From: Dehalococcoidia bacterium
GTDB taxonomy: Bacteria > Chloroflexota > Dehalococcoidia > GIF9 > UBA5629
Assembly (NCBI GenBank): GCA_007280145.1
Contig: QYPU01000007.1
Span: 1-8,480, forward strand
Direction of reading: 5' to 3'
Length of the DNA stretch: 8,480 bases
Within the stretch, counting starts at the first letter, position 1, and each line of letters opens with the position of its first letter. Below the pieces are notes generated by a model that saw nothing but the letters and a program-made list of their open reading frames with translations, made no database searches and was not told the DNA's origin. The position numbers and the translations under genes were made by a program. This document shows positions 1 through 5,243 of the stretch, piece by piece.

Positions 1-962
1 CCATCTACTATTCTGGGTCCGGGACGCTCAATCAGATTGGCATCACTTATTTTATAGATGTGATTGTTAACCATCGCTTCTACTGTTCTCAACCTTGTTT
101 CCTTCTTTATAGAATTGTATATCAGATTTCCCGTTGCGCCCATACCGCTGACGATGATTACCTGAGGGTTCTCAGTAACAACTGCCTCCAGTGAGACAGC
201 TCGAGATTTCTCAAAGTCATCGGTAAAAATGTTAGTTCCCCCAGCTTTCCAGATTAGGTCATCAATGAAAGTCTTTGAACCCATTGTCCATATAGGGGCA
301 TGCCAGCAGACATAGAGGACTCTGAGCCGCGCCTCCGGGTTTAGGTTTCCTGTTTTTGAAGTTATGGCTTCGATTCTCCGGGTTAAATCACTAACTAACT
401 GAGTGGCTGCCTTGCTCTTTCCATTAATCTGCCCTACCAGGGTAATGTCGTGCAGCACAACATCTATAGATTCTGCCGATGTAACGATTGTTGTTAGCCC
501 TAGTTTTTTCAAGGCTGGAAGTACAGTGTTTTCATGAATTGCCTCAGCGAGTATCAAATCTGGCTCCACAGAAATCAGTTTCTCTATGTCAGGTGTGGTA
601 TAGCCAGCTACTCTTGGTTTAGTCCTGGCGGCTTCAGGGTAGTCGCAGTAGTCGGTAGTGCCTACTATCTTGTCCTCGAGGCCCAGGGCAAAAAGAATCT
701 CAGTGTTGCTTGGGGCAAGGGAGACAATCCGCTGTGGCTGTTTCTCGATTTTTACCGTTCTTCCCAGGTCATCTATGATAGTTAAAGGAAAGCCAGGTAA
801 TTCCTCTGTCTCCGGTTTAGCTTCCTGTGGTGGTTTTTCTTCAGTAGGTGGTGGGGATGGTGGTATGGTCTCCTCAGGTGGAGGTTGACTGATACAGGCA
901 GCTGATGAAATCAAGCCTATTATTGCCAGTAAACTTAGAAAACCTAGAATATACTGTTTCAT
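1..962 (-). CDS. btuF: BtuF-like corrinoid ABC transporter substrate-binding lipoprotein (3' end outside window)
   Basis: This would capture cobalamin or other corrinoids outside the membrane and pass them to a BtuCD-type ABC importer. My own translation gives 320 complete codons from ATG 962, with no stop before the left edge. Residues 1-22 form a lipoprotein signal peptide (MKQY start, hydrophobic core) with a lipobox S-A-A-C at 20-23, so Cys23 should be lipidated. Residues 24-57 are a Pro/Glu-rich linker. The periplasmic-binding-protein domain follows, with the family signatures RIVSLAPSNTEILFALGL, KIVGTTDYCDYP and IEKLISVEPDLIL. Homologues are about 270-350 residues, so only a short C-terminus is missing. 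The ribosome binding site GAAGGGGGG (968-976) sits 5 nt from the ATG. The cobalamin riboswitch upstream supports corrinoid, rather than siderophore, as substrate. A haem- or iron-chelate-binding paralogue is the alternative. Confidence 0.88.
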   Translation of the reverse strand, partial: MKQYILGFLSLLAIIGLISSAACISQPPPEETIPPSPPPTEEKPPQEAKPETEELPGFPLTIIDDLGRTVKIEKQPQRIVSLAPSNTEILFALGLEDKIVGTTDYCDYPEAARTKPRVAGYTTPDIEKLISVEPDLILAEAIHENTVLPALKKLGLTTIVTSAESIDVVLHDITLVGQINGKSKAATQLVSDLTRRIEAITSKTGNLNPEARLRVLYVCWHAPIWTMGSKTFIDDLIWKAGGTNIFTDDFEKSRAVSLEAVVTENPQVIIVSGMGATGNLIYNSIKKETRLRTVEAMVNNHIYKISDANLIERPGPRIVD

Positions 963-967
963 TGCGA

Positions 968-1046
968 CCCCCCTTCGTATTTACAATTAATCCCCCTGCT
1001 CCTGAGAACAGGGGGATTAATAAACAATAAATCCCACCCCCTTGCT
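968..1046 (-). promoter_or_regulatory. riboswitch expression platform: 13-bp hairpin and competing G-rich arms before btuF
   Basis: Between the aptamer and the btuF start, the minus-strand RNA holds a near-ideal hairpin. TTAATCCCCCTG (1009-1020) pairs with CAGGGGGATTAA (987-998) across a 10-nt loop, and one more A-T pair (986/1021) extends the stem. The same C-rich arm can also pair with an upstream G-rich run (about 1031-1046, reading AGCAAGGGGGTGGGATT) and with the btuF ribosome binding site GAAGGGGGG (968-976). These three alternatives fit a switch in which the aptamer decides which G-run the C-arm takes. The hairpin is followed by AATTGTAAAT, not a U-tract, so translational control is more likely than intrinsic termination. 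The pairings are seen in the sequence; the mechanism is inferred. Confidence 0.65.
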
Positions 1047-1057
1047 CCGCGGAGGTA

Positions 1058-1172
1058 GACATGCTATAGGGCTGGTGTTCTGACTGTTACAGCAGGCGGG
1101 ACTGTACCGGAATTCCACCGGTTTGCTGCCCAATTAAGCCCTTAGTCACCCAAGAGCGCCCTAGCTATGTAC
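1058..1172 (-). promoter_or_regulatory. cobalamin (B12) riboswitch aptamer
   Basis: Read on the minus strand, this leader shows the conserved cobalamin aptamer elements in order. The hairpin CCGGTGGAATTCCGG (1107-1121) is followed by ACAGTCCCGCC, then GCTGTAAC (1086-1093), then the B12-box-like 3' segment CAGTCAGAACACCAGCCC (1069-1086). A closing P1 helix forms between GCTAGGGC (1158-1165) and GCCCTATAGC (1063-1072), with a 2-nt bulge. It lies between a strong promoter and btuF, the classic position for repression of corrinoid uptake by adenosylcobalamin or another cobalamin. The ligand subtype cannot be fixed by eye. Exact edges are approximate. Confidence 0.9.
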
Positions 1173-1180
1173 TATTCAGT

Positions 1181-1209
1181 TTGGCGATATTATAGCAATA
1201 ACCTAAAAT
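1181..1209 (+). promoter_or_regulatory. possible divergent plus-strand promoter for the membrane-protein gene
   Basis: TTGGCG (1181-1186) and TAAAAT (1204-1209) are separated by 17 nt and point towards the gene at 1309. They match the sigma70 consensus at 4/6 and 5/6 positions. The elements overlap the btuF promoter almost base for base on the opposite strand, so the two could not easily be occupied together. If used, the transcript would have a leader of about 90 nt containing the hairpin at 1259-1303. This is a weak call made from motif matches alone. Confidence 0.35.
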
Positions 1210-1217
1210 AAGGTCAA
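1189..1217 (-). promoter_or_regulatory. sigma70-like promoter of the riboswitch-btuF transcript
   Basis: On the minus strand a -35 box TTGACC (1212-1217) is followed, after exactly 17 nt, by a perfect -10 box TATAAT (1189-1194). Transcription should begin near 1181-1183, some 15 nt before the 5' arm of the riboswitch P1 helix, giving a leader of about 220 nt before the btuF start. Position, spacing and downstream riboswitch all agree. Confidence 0.85.
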
Positions 1218-1258
1218 TAGCTCGGGGGGAGCGGTTCTCTTGCAGCAATGTTGACCAT

Positions 1259-1303
1259 TCCTCTAAGTTTTTGCTACCTTGTAGGTAGTCTGAGCTTAGA
1301 GGA
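1259..1303 (+). promoter_or_regulatory. hairpin that would sequester the ribosome binding site of the membrane-protein gene
   Basis: TCCTCTAAG (1259-1267) is exactly complementary to CTTAGAGGA (1295-1303), and the second arm is the ribosome binding site of the ATG at 1309. A smaller nested stem, CTACC (1274-1278) with GGTAG (1283-1287), sits inside the loop. The fold would bury the AGAGGA motif and could limit translation. The complementarity is seen; a regulatory role is inferred. Confidence 0.45.
1288..1302 (+). repeat. left arm of 15-bp inverted repeat flanking the membrane-protein gene
   Basis: GTCTGAGCTTAGAGG here matches the reverse complement of 1969-1983 at 14 of 15 positions. The arms lie 6 bp before the start codon and 9 bp after the stop of the gene at 1309-1959. 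It may be the terminal repeat of a small element, a long-range mRNA pairing, or chance: roughly one such match could be expected somewhere in a window this size. Confidence 0.4.
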
Positions 1304-1308
1304 TAGAA

Positions 1309-1959
1309 ATGAAAAAATTAATCGGAATCATTGCTTCTGGAGCAAGTACAGTGGTTAGCATATGGACCTTATGGGGGACCTTTTGTAGTCAATCTCCACT
1401 GTTAATAAAAGCATTCCTTGCCATTTGGATTGTCGCCAGTTTCATTTTATTTGTCTGGCTTAGCTTCCCACTTTGGGTCAATATATATGAGGTAGCTAAA
1501 GTAGGGATTGCTCAATTAACAAATAGGAATAGCCATTTATTCTTAGCTATAGATAGGATAATCTTTTTGCCAATGAGTGGTGGGAAGAACCAGAATGAGA
1601 TACAGGCTAATGGAAAGCTAATCAATTGCCGTTTATCTCGTATACGACTTGACTCAATGATTATGGAAATGCACATTCAGGGAATTGTAAATACGGGGAA
1701 AGCAGAAATTGAATTTGGTAGCAAAGATAATGGTATAACAATAGTGCACCCTTTATCTGCCATACCTTTAACTGGCAAAACGACATCTGTTCTTCCTGAA
1801 GGATGGTACGAAACAGTCTATAAAATGGCCCAAATTGGGCATCATCCCATTAGCGCCGAACTTACATTCAAAGGATACGATAATCGAAAAGAGATTGTAA
1901 ATATTCCAAAGTTTAGTTATACGGCGCTGATAGAAACGAAAGGAAAATCGATTTTATAA
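1309..1959 (+). CDS. two-helix membrane protein of unknown function
   Basis: I do not recognise this 216-residue protein. Two hydrophobic segments lie at about residues 4-26 and 35-57, joined by a short loop, so it should be anchored in the membrane by a helical hairpin near its N-terminus. The remaining 150 or so residues are soluble and look beta-rich, with alternating hydrophobic positions (for example around IIFLPMSGG and MEMHIQGIVN). No catalytic motif is apparent. The ATG is preceded by AGAGGA (1298-1303) at a good distance. It stands alone on the plus strand, divergent from btuF and 86 bp before the transposase, and is enclosed by a 15-bp inverted repeat. Its neighbours suggest island cargo, perhaps a defence effector or an immunity-like membrane protein, but that is inference. 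Confidence 0.7.
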   Translation: MKKLIGIIASGASTVVSIWTLWGTFCSQSPLLIKAFLAIWIVASFILFVWLSFPLWVNIYEVAKVGIAQLTNRNSHLFLAIDRIIFLPMSGGKNQNEIQANGKLINCRLSRIRLDSMIMEMHIQGIVNTGKAEIEFGSKDNGITIVHPLSAIPLTGKTTSVLPEGWYETVYKMAQIGHHPISAELTFKGYDNRKEIVNIPKFSYTALIETKGKSIL

Positions 1960-1968
1960 TAAGGGTGC

Positions 1969-1983
1969 CCTCCAAGCTCAGAC
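1969..1983 (-). repeat. right arm of 15-bp inverted repeat flanking the membrane-protein gene
   Basis: CCTCCAAGCTCAGAC on the plus strand is the partner of 1288-1302, with one mismatch. It starts 9 bp after the stop codon of the membrane-protein gene. No matching target duplication is evident outside the two arms. Confidence 0.4.
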
Positions 1984-2019
1984 AAAAGAACCCAATGGAA
2001 GAAGAATACTCTTAGCGAC

Positions 2020-2037
2020 TTTTAACAGGAATCAGGA
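2020..2037 (+). repeat. candidate left terminal inverted repeat of a transposase-methyltransferase element
   Basis: TTTTAACAGGAATCAGGA, read inward, matches the inward reading of 4446-4430 (TTTTAACAGGAGCAGGA). Eleven bases match perfectly, then after a 1-nt length difference five more do. It ends in the ribosome binding site of the transposase, about 26 bp before its start, a normal place for an insertion-sequence end. Its purine-rich character, shared with ribosome binding sites, weakens the case. Confidence 0.4.
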
Positions 2038-2045
2038 GGTCAATA

Positions 2046-2918
2046 TTGCAAAGGCGAAACATCATAACAAAAATACGCTACACAACGGTAAAGTGTAAAT
2101 TCTGTGGAGACTGGGAATCCGTAGTTCAGTATGGCAAAACAGTCAAAGGCACGCAACGATACTTGTGCCGAAAGTGCAAACGAACTTTTCTTAATAACCG
2201 TGCACCAGAGAGGAAACAATATCCAATAGAGGCTATCGCTTCTGTCTTAAACTTATTCTATGAGAGCGCATCATTAAACAAGGTACAAAGGCAGTTAAAG
2301 CTCACTTATGGAGTAAGCCCAGATGAATCAACTATTTATCGCTGGATAGTCCATTATTCTCGAAAGGCAGTCAAGGCATTAGGCGATGTGCCAATAAAAG
2401 CAGGTTCAACATGGGTAGCTGATGAAACTGTCCTGAAGCTGAAAGAGAAGGAAGATTCTAAAGTCTGGTTCTGGGATATTATTGATGACAAAACGAGGTT
2501 TCTATTGGCTTCACATCTATCAGAGAGTAGAGGTACAAAAGATGCTAAGATTTTAATGGAGCGAGCAGCAAGACGGGCAGGTAGGATACCAAAAACCGTC
2601 ATTACAGACAAATTAGCGGCTTATCTTGATGGTGTAGAGCTAGCTTTCGGAGCTGACACAAAGCACATACCAGCTAAGAAATTAACCTCTACTAATGGTA
2701 CACAAATTATTGAGCGATTTCATGGTACTCTAAAAGATAGAACCAAGGTATTACGTTCATTCATGCGTAAGGGAACAGTCAGGATATTCACTGATGGCTG
2801 GCTTGTTCACTACAATTTCTTTAGACCCCATCCTGCTGTCGGTGGTAAGACTCCCGCTGAGGCCGCTGGTGCTGATGCACCATATAAAAGCTGGAAAGAT
2901 GTGGTAAAATCAAAGTAA
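2046..2918 (+). CDS. IS6/IS240-like DDE transposase
   Basis: This would catalyse cutting and strand transfer of an insertion element. The 290-residue protein begins with a zinc ribbon (Cys17, Cys20, Cys41, Cys44), followed by a helix-turn-helix-like region at about residues 60-110 (ending in DESTIYRWIVHYS). The RNase H-fold catalytic domain has all three acidic residues: Asp126 in WVADET, Asp188 in VITDK and Glu223 in IIERFHG. The 34-residue gap between the last two is the canonical D-34-E spacing of the IS6 type. The start is TTG at 2046, supported by a strong AGGAGG (2034-2039) six bases upstream. Nothing indicates truncation. The methyltransferase follows after 19 bp, so the two are probably cotranscribed. 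A domesticated transposase is the alternative to an active one. Confidence 0.88.
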   Translation: MQRRNIITKIRYTTVKCKFCGDWESVVQYGKTVKGTQRYLCRKCKRTFLNNRAPERKQYPIEAIASVLNLFYESASLNKVQRQLKLTYGVSPDESTIYRWIVHYSRKAVKALGDVPIKAGSTWVADETVLKLKEKEDSKVWFWDIIDDKTRFLLASHLSESRGTKDAKILMERAARRAGRIPKTVITDKLAAYLDGVELAFGADTKHIPAKKLTSTNGTQIIERFHGTLKDRTKVLRSFMRKGTVRIFTDGWLVHYNFFRPHPAVGGKTPAEAAGADAPYKSWKDVVKSK

Positions 2919-2937
2919 AAAATGAGAGGAGAAAATT

Positions 2938-4206
2938 ATGAATCCTTTTTATCATGGTGACTGTCTTTTTGTAATGAAACATGATATTGCGCCTGAATCT
3001 GTTGACCTTATCTACCTTGACCCACCCTTCTTTACAGGCAAGATACAAAAAGGCTCAAAGAAGTGGCAACCAGGAGCTATGGAGGTTTCCTTTGAAGACT
3101 CTAAGAAATTTTGGGCAGAAAAGGGGCTTGGCAGCAAAGGCGTTCCTGAATGGATAAAGCATATTGCCCGCAAAGGTAAGGAACGTGCTGCCTTTGCATC
3201 CTATCTATACTATTTAATGAAAAGGCTTGATGCTTGCTATAAGGTATTAAAGCCTACAGGTAGCATATACCTACACTGTGACTATAGGGCTAGCCATTAT
3301 CTCAAGATGGTCTTGGATGATATATTCAATGAAGAAAACTTTATCAATGAAATCATTTGGTGGTATAAAACGGGAGGGGCATCAGTACGGCATTTTAGTA
3401 GAAAACATGACACCCTATTTTATTACAGCAAAGGTAAGGATTATACTTACAATAACATAAAGGAAAAATCTATAGTCAATAAGTCTAAAGGGTATAATCC
3501 AATCACTGAACAATTTATAGATGCAGATGGTAATACTTGTGTTTGGATTAACCCCCGTGATATTTGGGATATTCAACATATAAACATGCACGATTTCACT
3601 GAACGAACTGGTTATCCAACCCAAAAACCAGATGCGTTACTTGAACGTGTTATCAAATCATCTAGTAATGAAAGAGATTTGGTATTAGACCCATTCTGTG
3701 GCTGTGGCACAACAGTAATTGCGGCATCCAAGTTAAATAGGCAGTTTATTGGTATTGATATTGATACATCGGAGAGAAAAAGCGGTGAATTGCCTACCGC
3801 CTTTGTTGTAATTAAGAATCGTGGCCATGAATTATTTGGGCAATCACAATATATTTCTAGAGACTTAGGTGAAGTGCTTGAGACAAATCCCAAACAATTC
3901 GAGGATTGGGTTAATGAATTCCATAAAGCCAATAAACCTTCTCCTGATAGAGGAGTTGATGGTATTACACAAAATGGAGTTCCTATTCAAACTAAAACAT
4001 TCCGAATTGGTTATGAAGTTATAGATAAACTTCTTAGTAGCAGCAAGTATCATCCTTTAGTTCCTAAACCTATTAAGGAAATTATTGTGGTCTCCCAAAC
4101 TGGGTTTGATGACAGTGCAAGACAAAGACAGGACGAAATAGAAGCTGATGAAGGAATCAAAGTCAGACTGGAAACTCCAGAGACAATGCTAGAGATAGAG
4201 GACTAA
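2938..4206 (+). CDS. beta-class adenine DNA methyltransferase with C-terminal Mrr-like nuclease motif
   Basis: The 422-residue protein should transfer methyl groups from S-adenosylmethionine to adenine in DNA. The catalytic motif DPPF is near the N-terminus (28-31, in LIYLDPPF) and the SAM-binding motif DPFCGCGTT lies at 251-259, the order of the beta class. A GYPTQKP motif (225-231) precedes the SAM site. DPPF favours N6-adenine over N4-cytosine. The methyltransferase core ends near residue 285. The extra 135 residues hold FEDWVNEF (321-328) and GVDGITQNGVPIQTK (339-353). Asp341, Gln351 and Lys353 follow the D...QxK pattern of Mrr-type PD-(D/E)XK nucleases, so one chain may carry both modification and a nuclease-like domain. 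The ribosome binding site AGAGGAG (2925-2931) stands 6 nt before the ATG. It is cotranscribed with the transposase and convergent with a nuclease gene. Confidence 0.9.
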   Translation: MNPFYHGDCLFVMKHDIAPESVDLIYLDPPFFTGKIQKGSKKWQPGAMEVSFEDSKKFWAEKGLGSKGVPEWIKHIARKGKERAAFASYLYYLMKRLDACYKVLKPTGSIYLHCDYRASHYLKMVLDDIFNEENFINEIIWWYKTGGASVRHFSRKHDTLFYYSKGKDYTYNNIKEKSIVNKSKGYNPITEQFIDADGNTCVWINPRDIWDIQHINMHDFTERTGYPTQKPDALLERVIKSSSNERDLVLDPFCGCGTTVIAASKLNRQFIGIDIDTSERKSGELPTAFVVIKNRGHELFGQSQYISRDLGEVLETNPKQFEDWVNEFHKANKPSPDRGVDGITQNGVPIQTKTFRIGYEVIDKLLSSSKYHPLVPKPIKEIIVVSQTGFDDSARQRQDEIEADEGIKVRLETPETMLEIED

Positions 4207-4297
4207 TCAACACAAATGCAAAAGAACCGGGGGAGATCTAAGTATAGATATGAAGTTGCGAAGATGCCTAGAGGGTGAGGAGTTGAACAAGATGACG

Positions 4298-4408
4298 TTA
4301 TGTGTGACTGGCATCGCTGGAAGTGGCAAGCTTGGGTAAAGCCGTCCCACAATGGCTACAAAAATTACCCTTATCTTCAAACCCGCAGTTGGGATATTTT
4401 GTTTTCAT
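4298..4408 (-). CDS. 36-residue zinc-ribbon ORF lacking its first cysteine
   Basis: On the minus strand, 39 bp after the stop of the nuclease gene, an ATG opens a 36-codon ORF reading MKTKYPNCGF, then FCSHCGTALPK. This is the common bacterial N-terminal zinc ribbon of form CPxCG...FCxxCGxxL, with Cys8, Cys17 and Cys20 kept but the expected first cysteine replaced by Tyr5. An AGAGGA motif lies close upstream. Intact relatives usually continue into a membrane or regulatory domain, whereas here a stop follows almost at once. It is therefore probably a truncated remnant, or possibly a genuine minute protein. It shares the strand of the nuclease gene and could be translated from its transcript. 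It lies inside the candidate element at 2020-4446. Confidence 0.5.
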   Translation of the reverse strand: MKTKYPNCGFEDKGNFCSHCGTALPKLATSSDASHT

Positions 4409-4429
4409 GGATCCTCTATATGTTTGTTA

Positions 4430-4446
4430 TCCTGCTCCTGTTAAAA
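4430..4446 (-). repeat. candidate right terminal inverted repeat
   Basis: Read on the minus strand this is TTTTAACAGGAGCAGGA, the partner of 2020-2037. It begins one base beyond the stop codon of the nuclease gene (TAA at 4448-4450). Confidence is limited because the match contains an indel and no target duplication is visible. Confidence 0.4.
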
Positions 4447-4447
4447 T

Positions 4448-5110
4448 TTAACCCAATTGAATATCAAATAGGGTAGAGATTAGCCTTCTGCTCATTGGGA
4501 TATCAATATAGGCCAAGGGGCAAAACTCTGTGTTATAAGAGCCTGAGTTCCCAAAGCCACATAGACAACAATTTACTAACATTAAGGCATTCAGCCTGCG
4601 AAGGCGAGGGTCGTTGGTCTTGCGTACTCTGTCATTATACTCGTGGGCTGCTGATGAGAGATTTAATGAAGTTGAATCACTGCTACTTTCGATGATGAGT
4701 ATATTAGGAGCATTCACTACATATTGGTCTGCCTTACTAATTGCCACATTGGCAATTTGTTCATACACCGCGGAGCCTTCGGTTGCGGTTGTATCACCGA
4801 TTTCCACAAGAAGCTCTCTTGTTTCTGACATAGCTTTCTCATCTCTTCGGTCTTGTTCTTTTTTTCTGAAATGTTTCACCTCTGCATATACCACTTCATT
4901 GTCTAATTCTATTTTGAGGTCGGGGCTATCTCGCAATGTAACCTTGAACCCATTGGTTAAAAACAGTAAGGCCGCCCGACCTTCAAAAGACAGATCATTG
5001 TGAATCGCAGTATTCTTTGCGTTGTTTTTCAGATTTACTTCATATTGCTCAATACCAATAGCACCCTTGCCTCTTAATTGCGTAACAAGCTGATCTATGT
5101 ACTGTAGCAT
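4448..5110 (-). CDS. PD-(D/E)XK-type nuclease, probable restriction or defence endonuclease
   Basis: The 220-residue protein shows the core of the PD-(D/E)XK nuclease fold: Glu43 in SFEGRAAL on the first helix, Pro63-Asp64 in DSPDLKIEL, then Glu77-x-Lys79 in VVYAEVK. These are the usual metal-binding and catalytic positions for cutting DNA. The rest is not recognised. The C-terminal part contains a CCLC-G cluster (within LVNCCLCGFG) and may serve in fold stability or target choice. I chose ATG 5110 because GGGGG lies 9 nt upstream; an in-frame GTG at 5152 has no ribosome binding site and would add 14 residues. A tiny ORF ends 2 nt before the ATG. It faces the methyltransferase gene head-on, which suggests restriction paired with modification, though a stand-alone defence nuclease is equally possible. 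Confidence 0.72.
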   Translation of the reverse strand: MLQYIDQLVTQLRGKGAIGIEQYEVNLKNNAKNTAIHNDLSFEGRAALLFLTNGFKVTLRDSPDLKIELDNEVVYAEVKHFRKKEQDRRDEKAMSETRELLVEIGDTTATEGSAVYEQIANVAISKADQYVVNAPNILIIESSSDSTSLNLSSAAHEYNDRVRKTNDPRLRRLNALMLVNCCLCGFGNSGSYNTEFCPLAYIDIPMSRRLISTLFDIQLG

Positions 5111-5112
5111 GC

Positions 5113-5181
5113 TTAAGGTCCCCCTTTTACATCTCTCACTCCCACTGGCCACCCAGGAATCAGGTTGTCTATCTCAGCCAT
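5113..5181 (-). CDS. possible 22-residue upstream ORF coupled to the nuclease gene
   Basis: ATG 5181 opens MAEIDNLIPG..., ending VRDVKGGP and a TAA that leaves just 2 nt before the nuclease ATG. The nuclease ribosome binding site (GGGGG) lies inside its last codons, an arrangement typical of translational coupling. The frame stays open well upstream of the ATG, overlapping the end of the large nuclease-domain gene, and the upstream residues look protein-like (LTHYSIVALKETIRLM). It may therefore be the tail of a decayed or frameshifted longer gene. The ribosome binding site for ATG 5181 is weak. I do not recognise the peptide. Confidence 0.3.
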   Translation of the reverse strand: MAEIDNLIPGWPVGVRDVKGGP

Positions 5182-5243
5182 TAGTCGAATAGTCTCTTTC
5201 AGCGCTACTATCGAGTAATGGGTTAATTGAAAGAAACGATGGT

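Larger units (their letters stand above)
2020..4446 (+). mobile_element. possible insertion element carrying a DNA methyltransferase passenger
   Basis: The imperfect inverted repeat at 2020-2037 and 4430-4446 would bound a 2.4-kb unit. It contains the DDE transposase, the methyltransferase in the same orientation and the zinc-ribbon ORF on the other strand. Insertion sequences with passenger genes, methyltransferases among them, are known. The right boundary falls immediately after the stop codon of the nuclease gene. I found no convincing target duplication at these borders, so the true ends may differ or the element may be old. Confidence 0.35.

Noticed and set aside
534..888. Two overlapping plus-strand ORFs.
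   Set aside because: They lie wholly opposite btuF, which has a complete signal peptide and family motifs; their codons are antisense shadows.
987..1020. The btuF leader hairpin as an intrinsic terminator.
   Set aside because: The stem is strong, but AATTGTAAAT follows on the minus strand and there is no run of U, so it is described as an expression platform instead.
874..1062. Minus-strand ORF of 62 codons covering the btuF leader.
   Set aside because: It runs through the riboswitch 3' end, the hairpin and the btuF start in another frame; the constraint there is RNA structure, and it has no family features.
1983..4228. Direct repeat CAAAAGAACC at 1983-1992 and 4219-4228, considered as a target duplication around the transposase and methyltransferase.
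   Set aside because: A 10-bp match is expected many times by chance in this window, and its positions do not agree with the candidate inverted repeat ends.
4250..4339. Plus-strand ORF of 29 codons with a Walker A-like VTGIAGSGK, resembling the start of UvrA-type ATPases.
   Set aside because: It stops right after the motif, has no further ATPase sequence in any frame, and lies opposite the better supported zinc-ribbon ORF.
4334..4370. GGGTAA (4334-4339) with TTACCC (4365-4370) and AGCC with GGCT inside, considered as a terminator or a structured RNA between the convergent genes.
   Set aside because: The inner stem is offset by a 7-nt bulge, there is no U-tract, and the sequence is explained by zinc-ribbon codons on the minus strand.
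4300..4473. Plus-strand ORF of 57 codons with a hydrophobic, membrane-like end (ILYMFVILLLL).
   Set aside because: It overlaps the nuclease 3' end and is antisense to the zinc-ribbon ORF; the hydrophobic run comes from T-rich DNA, and there is no ribosome binding site.
5111..5152. Extended GTG start (5152) for the small nuclease.
   Set aside because: It has no ribosome binding site, overlaps the upstream mini-ORF in another frame, and ATG 5110 has GGGGG at a suitable distance.
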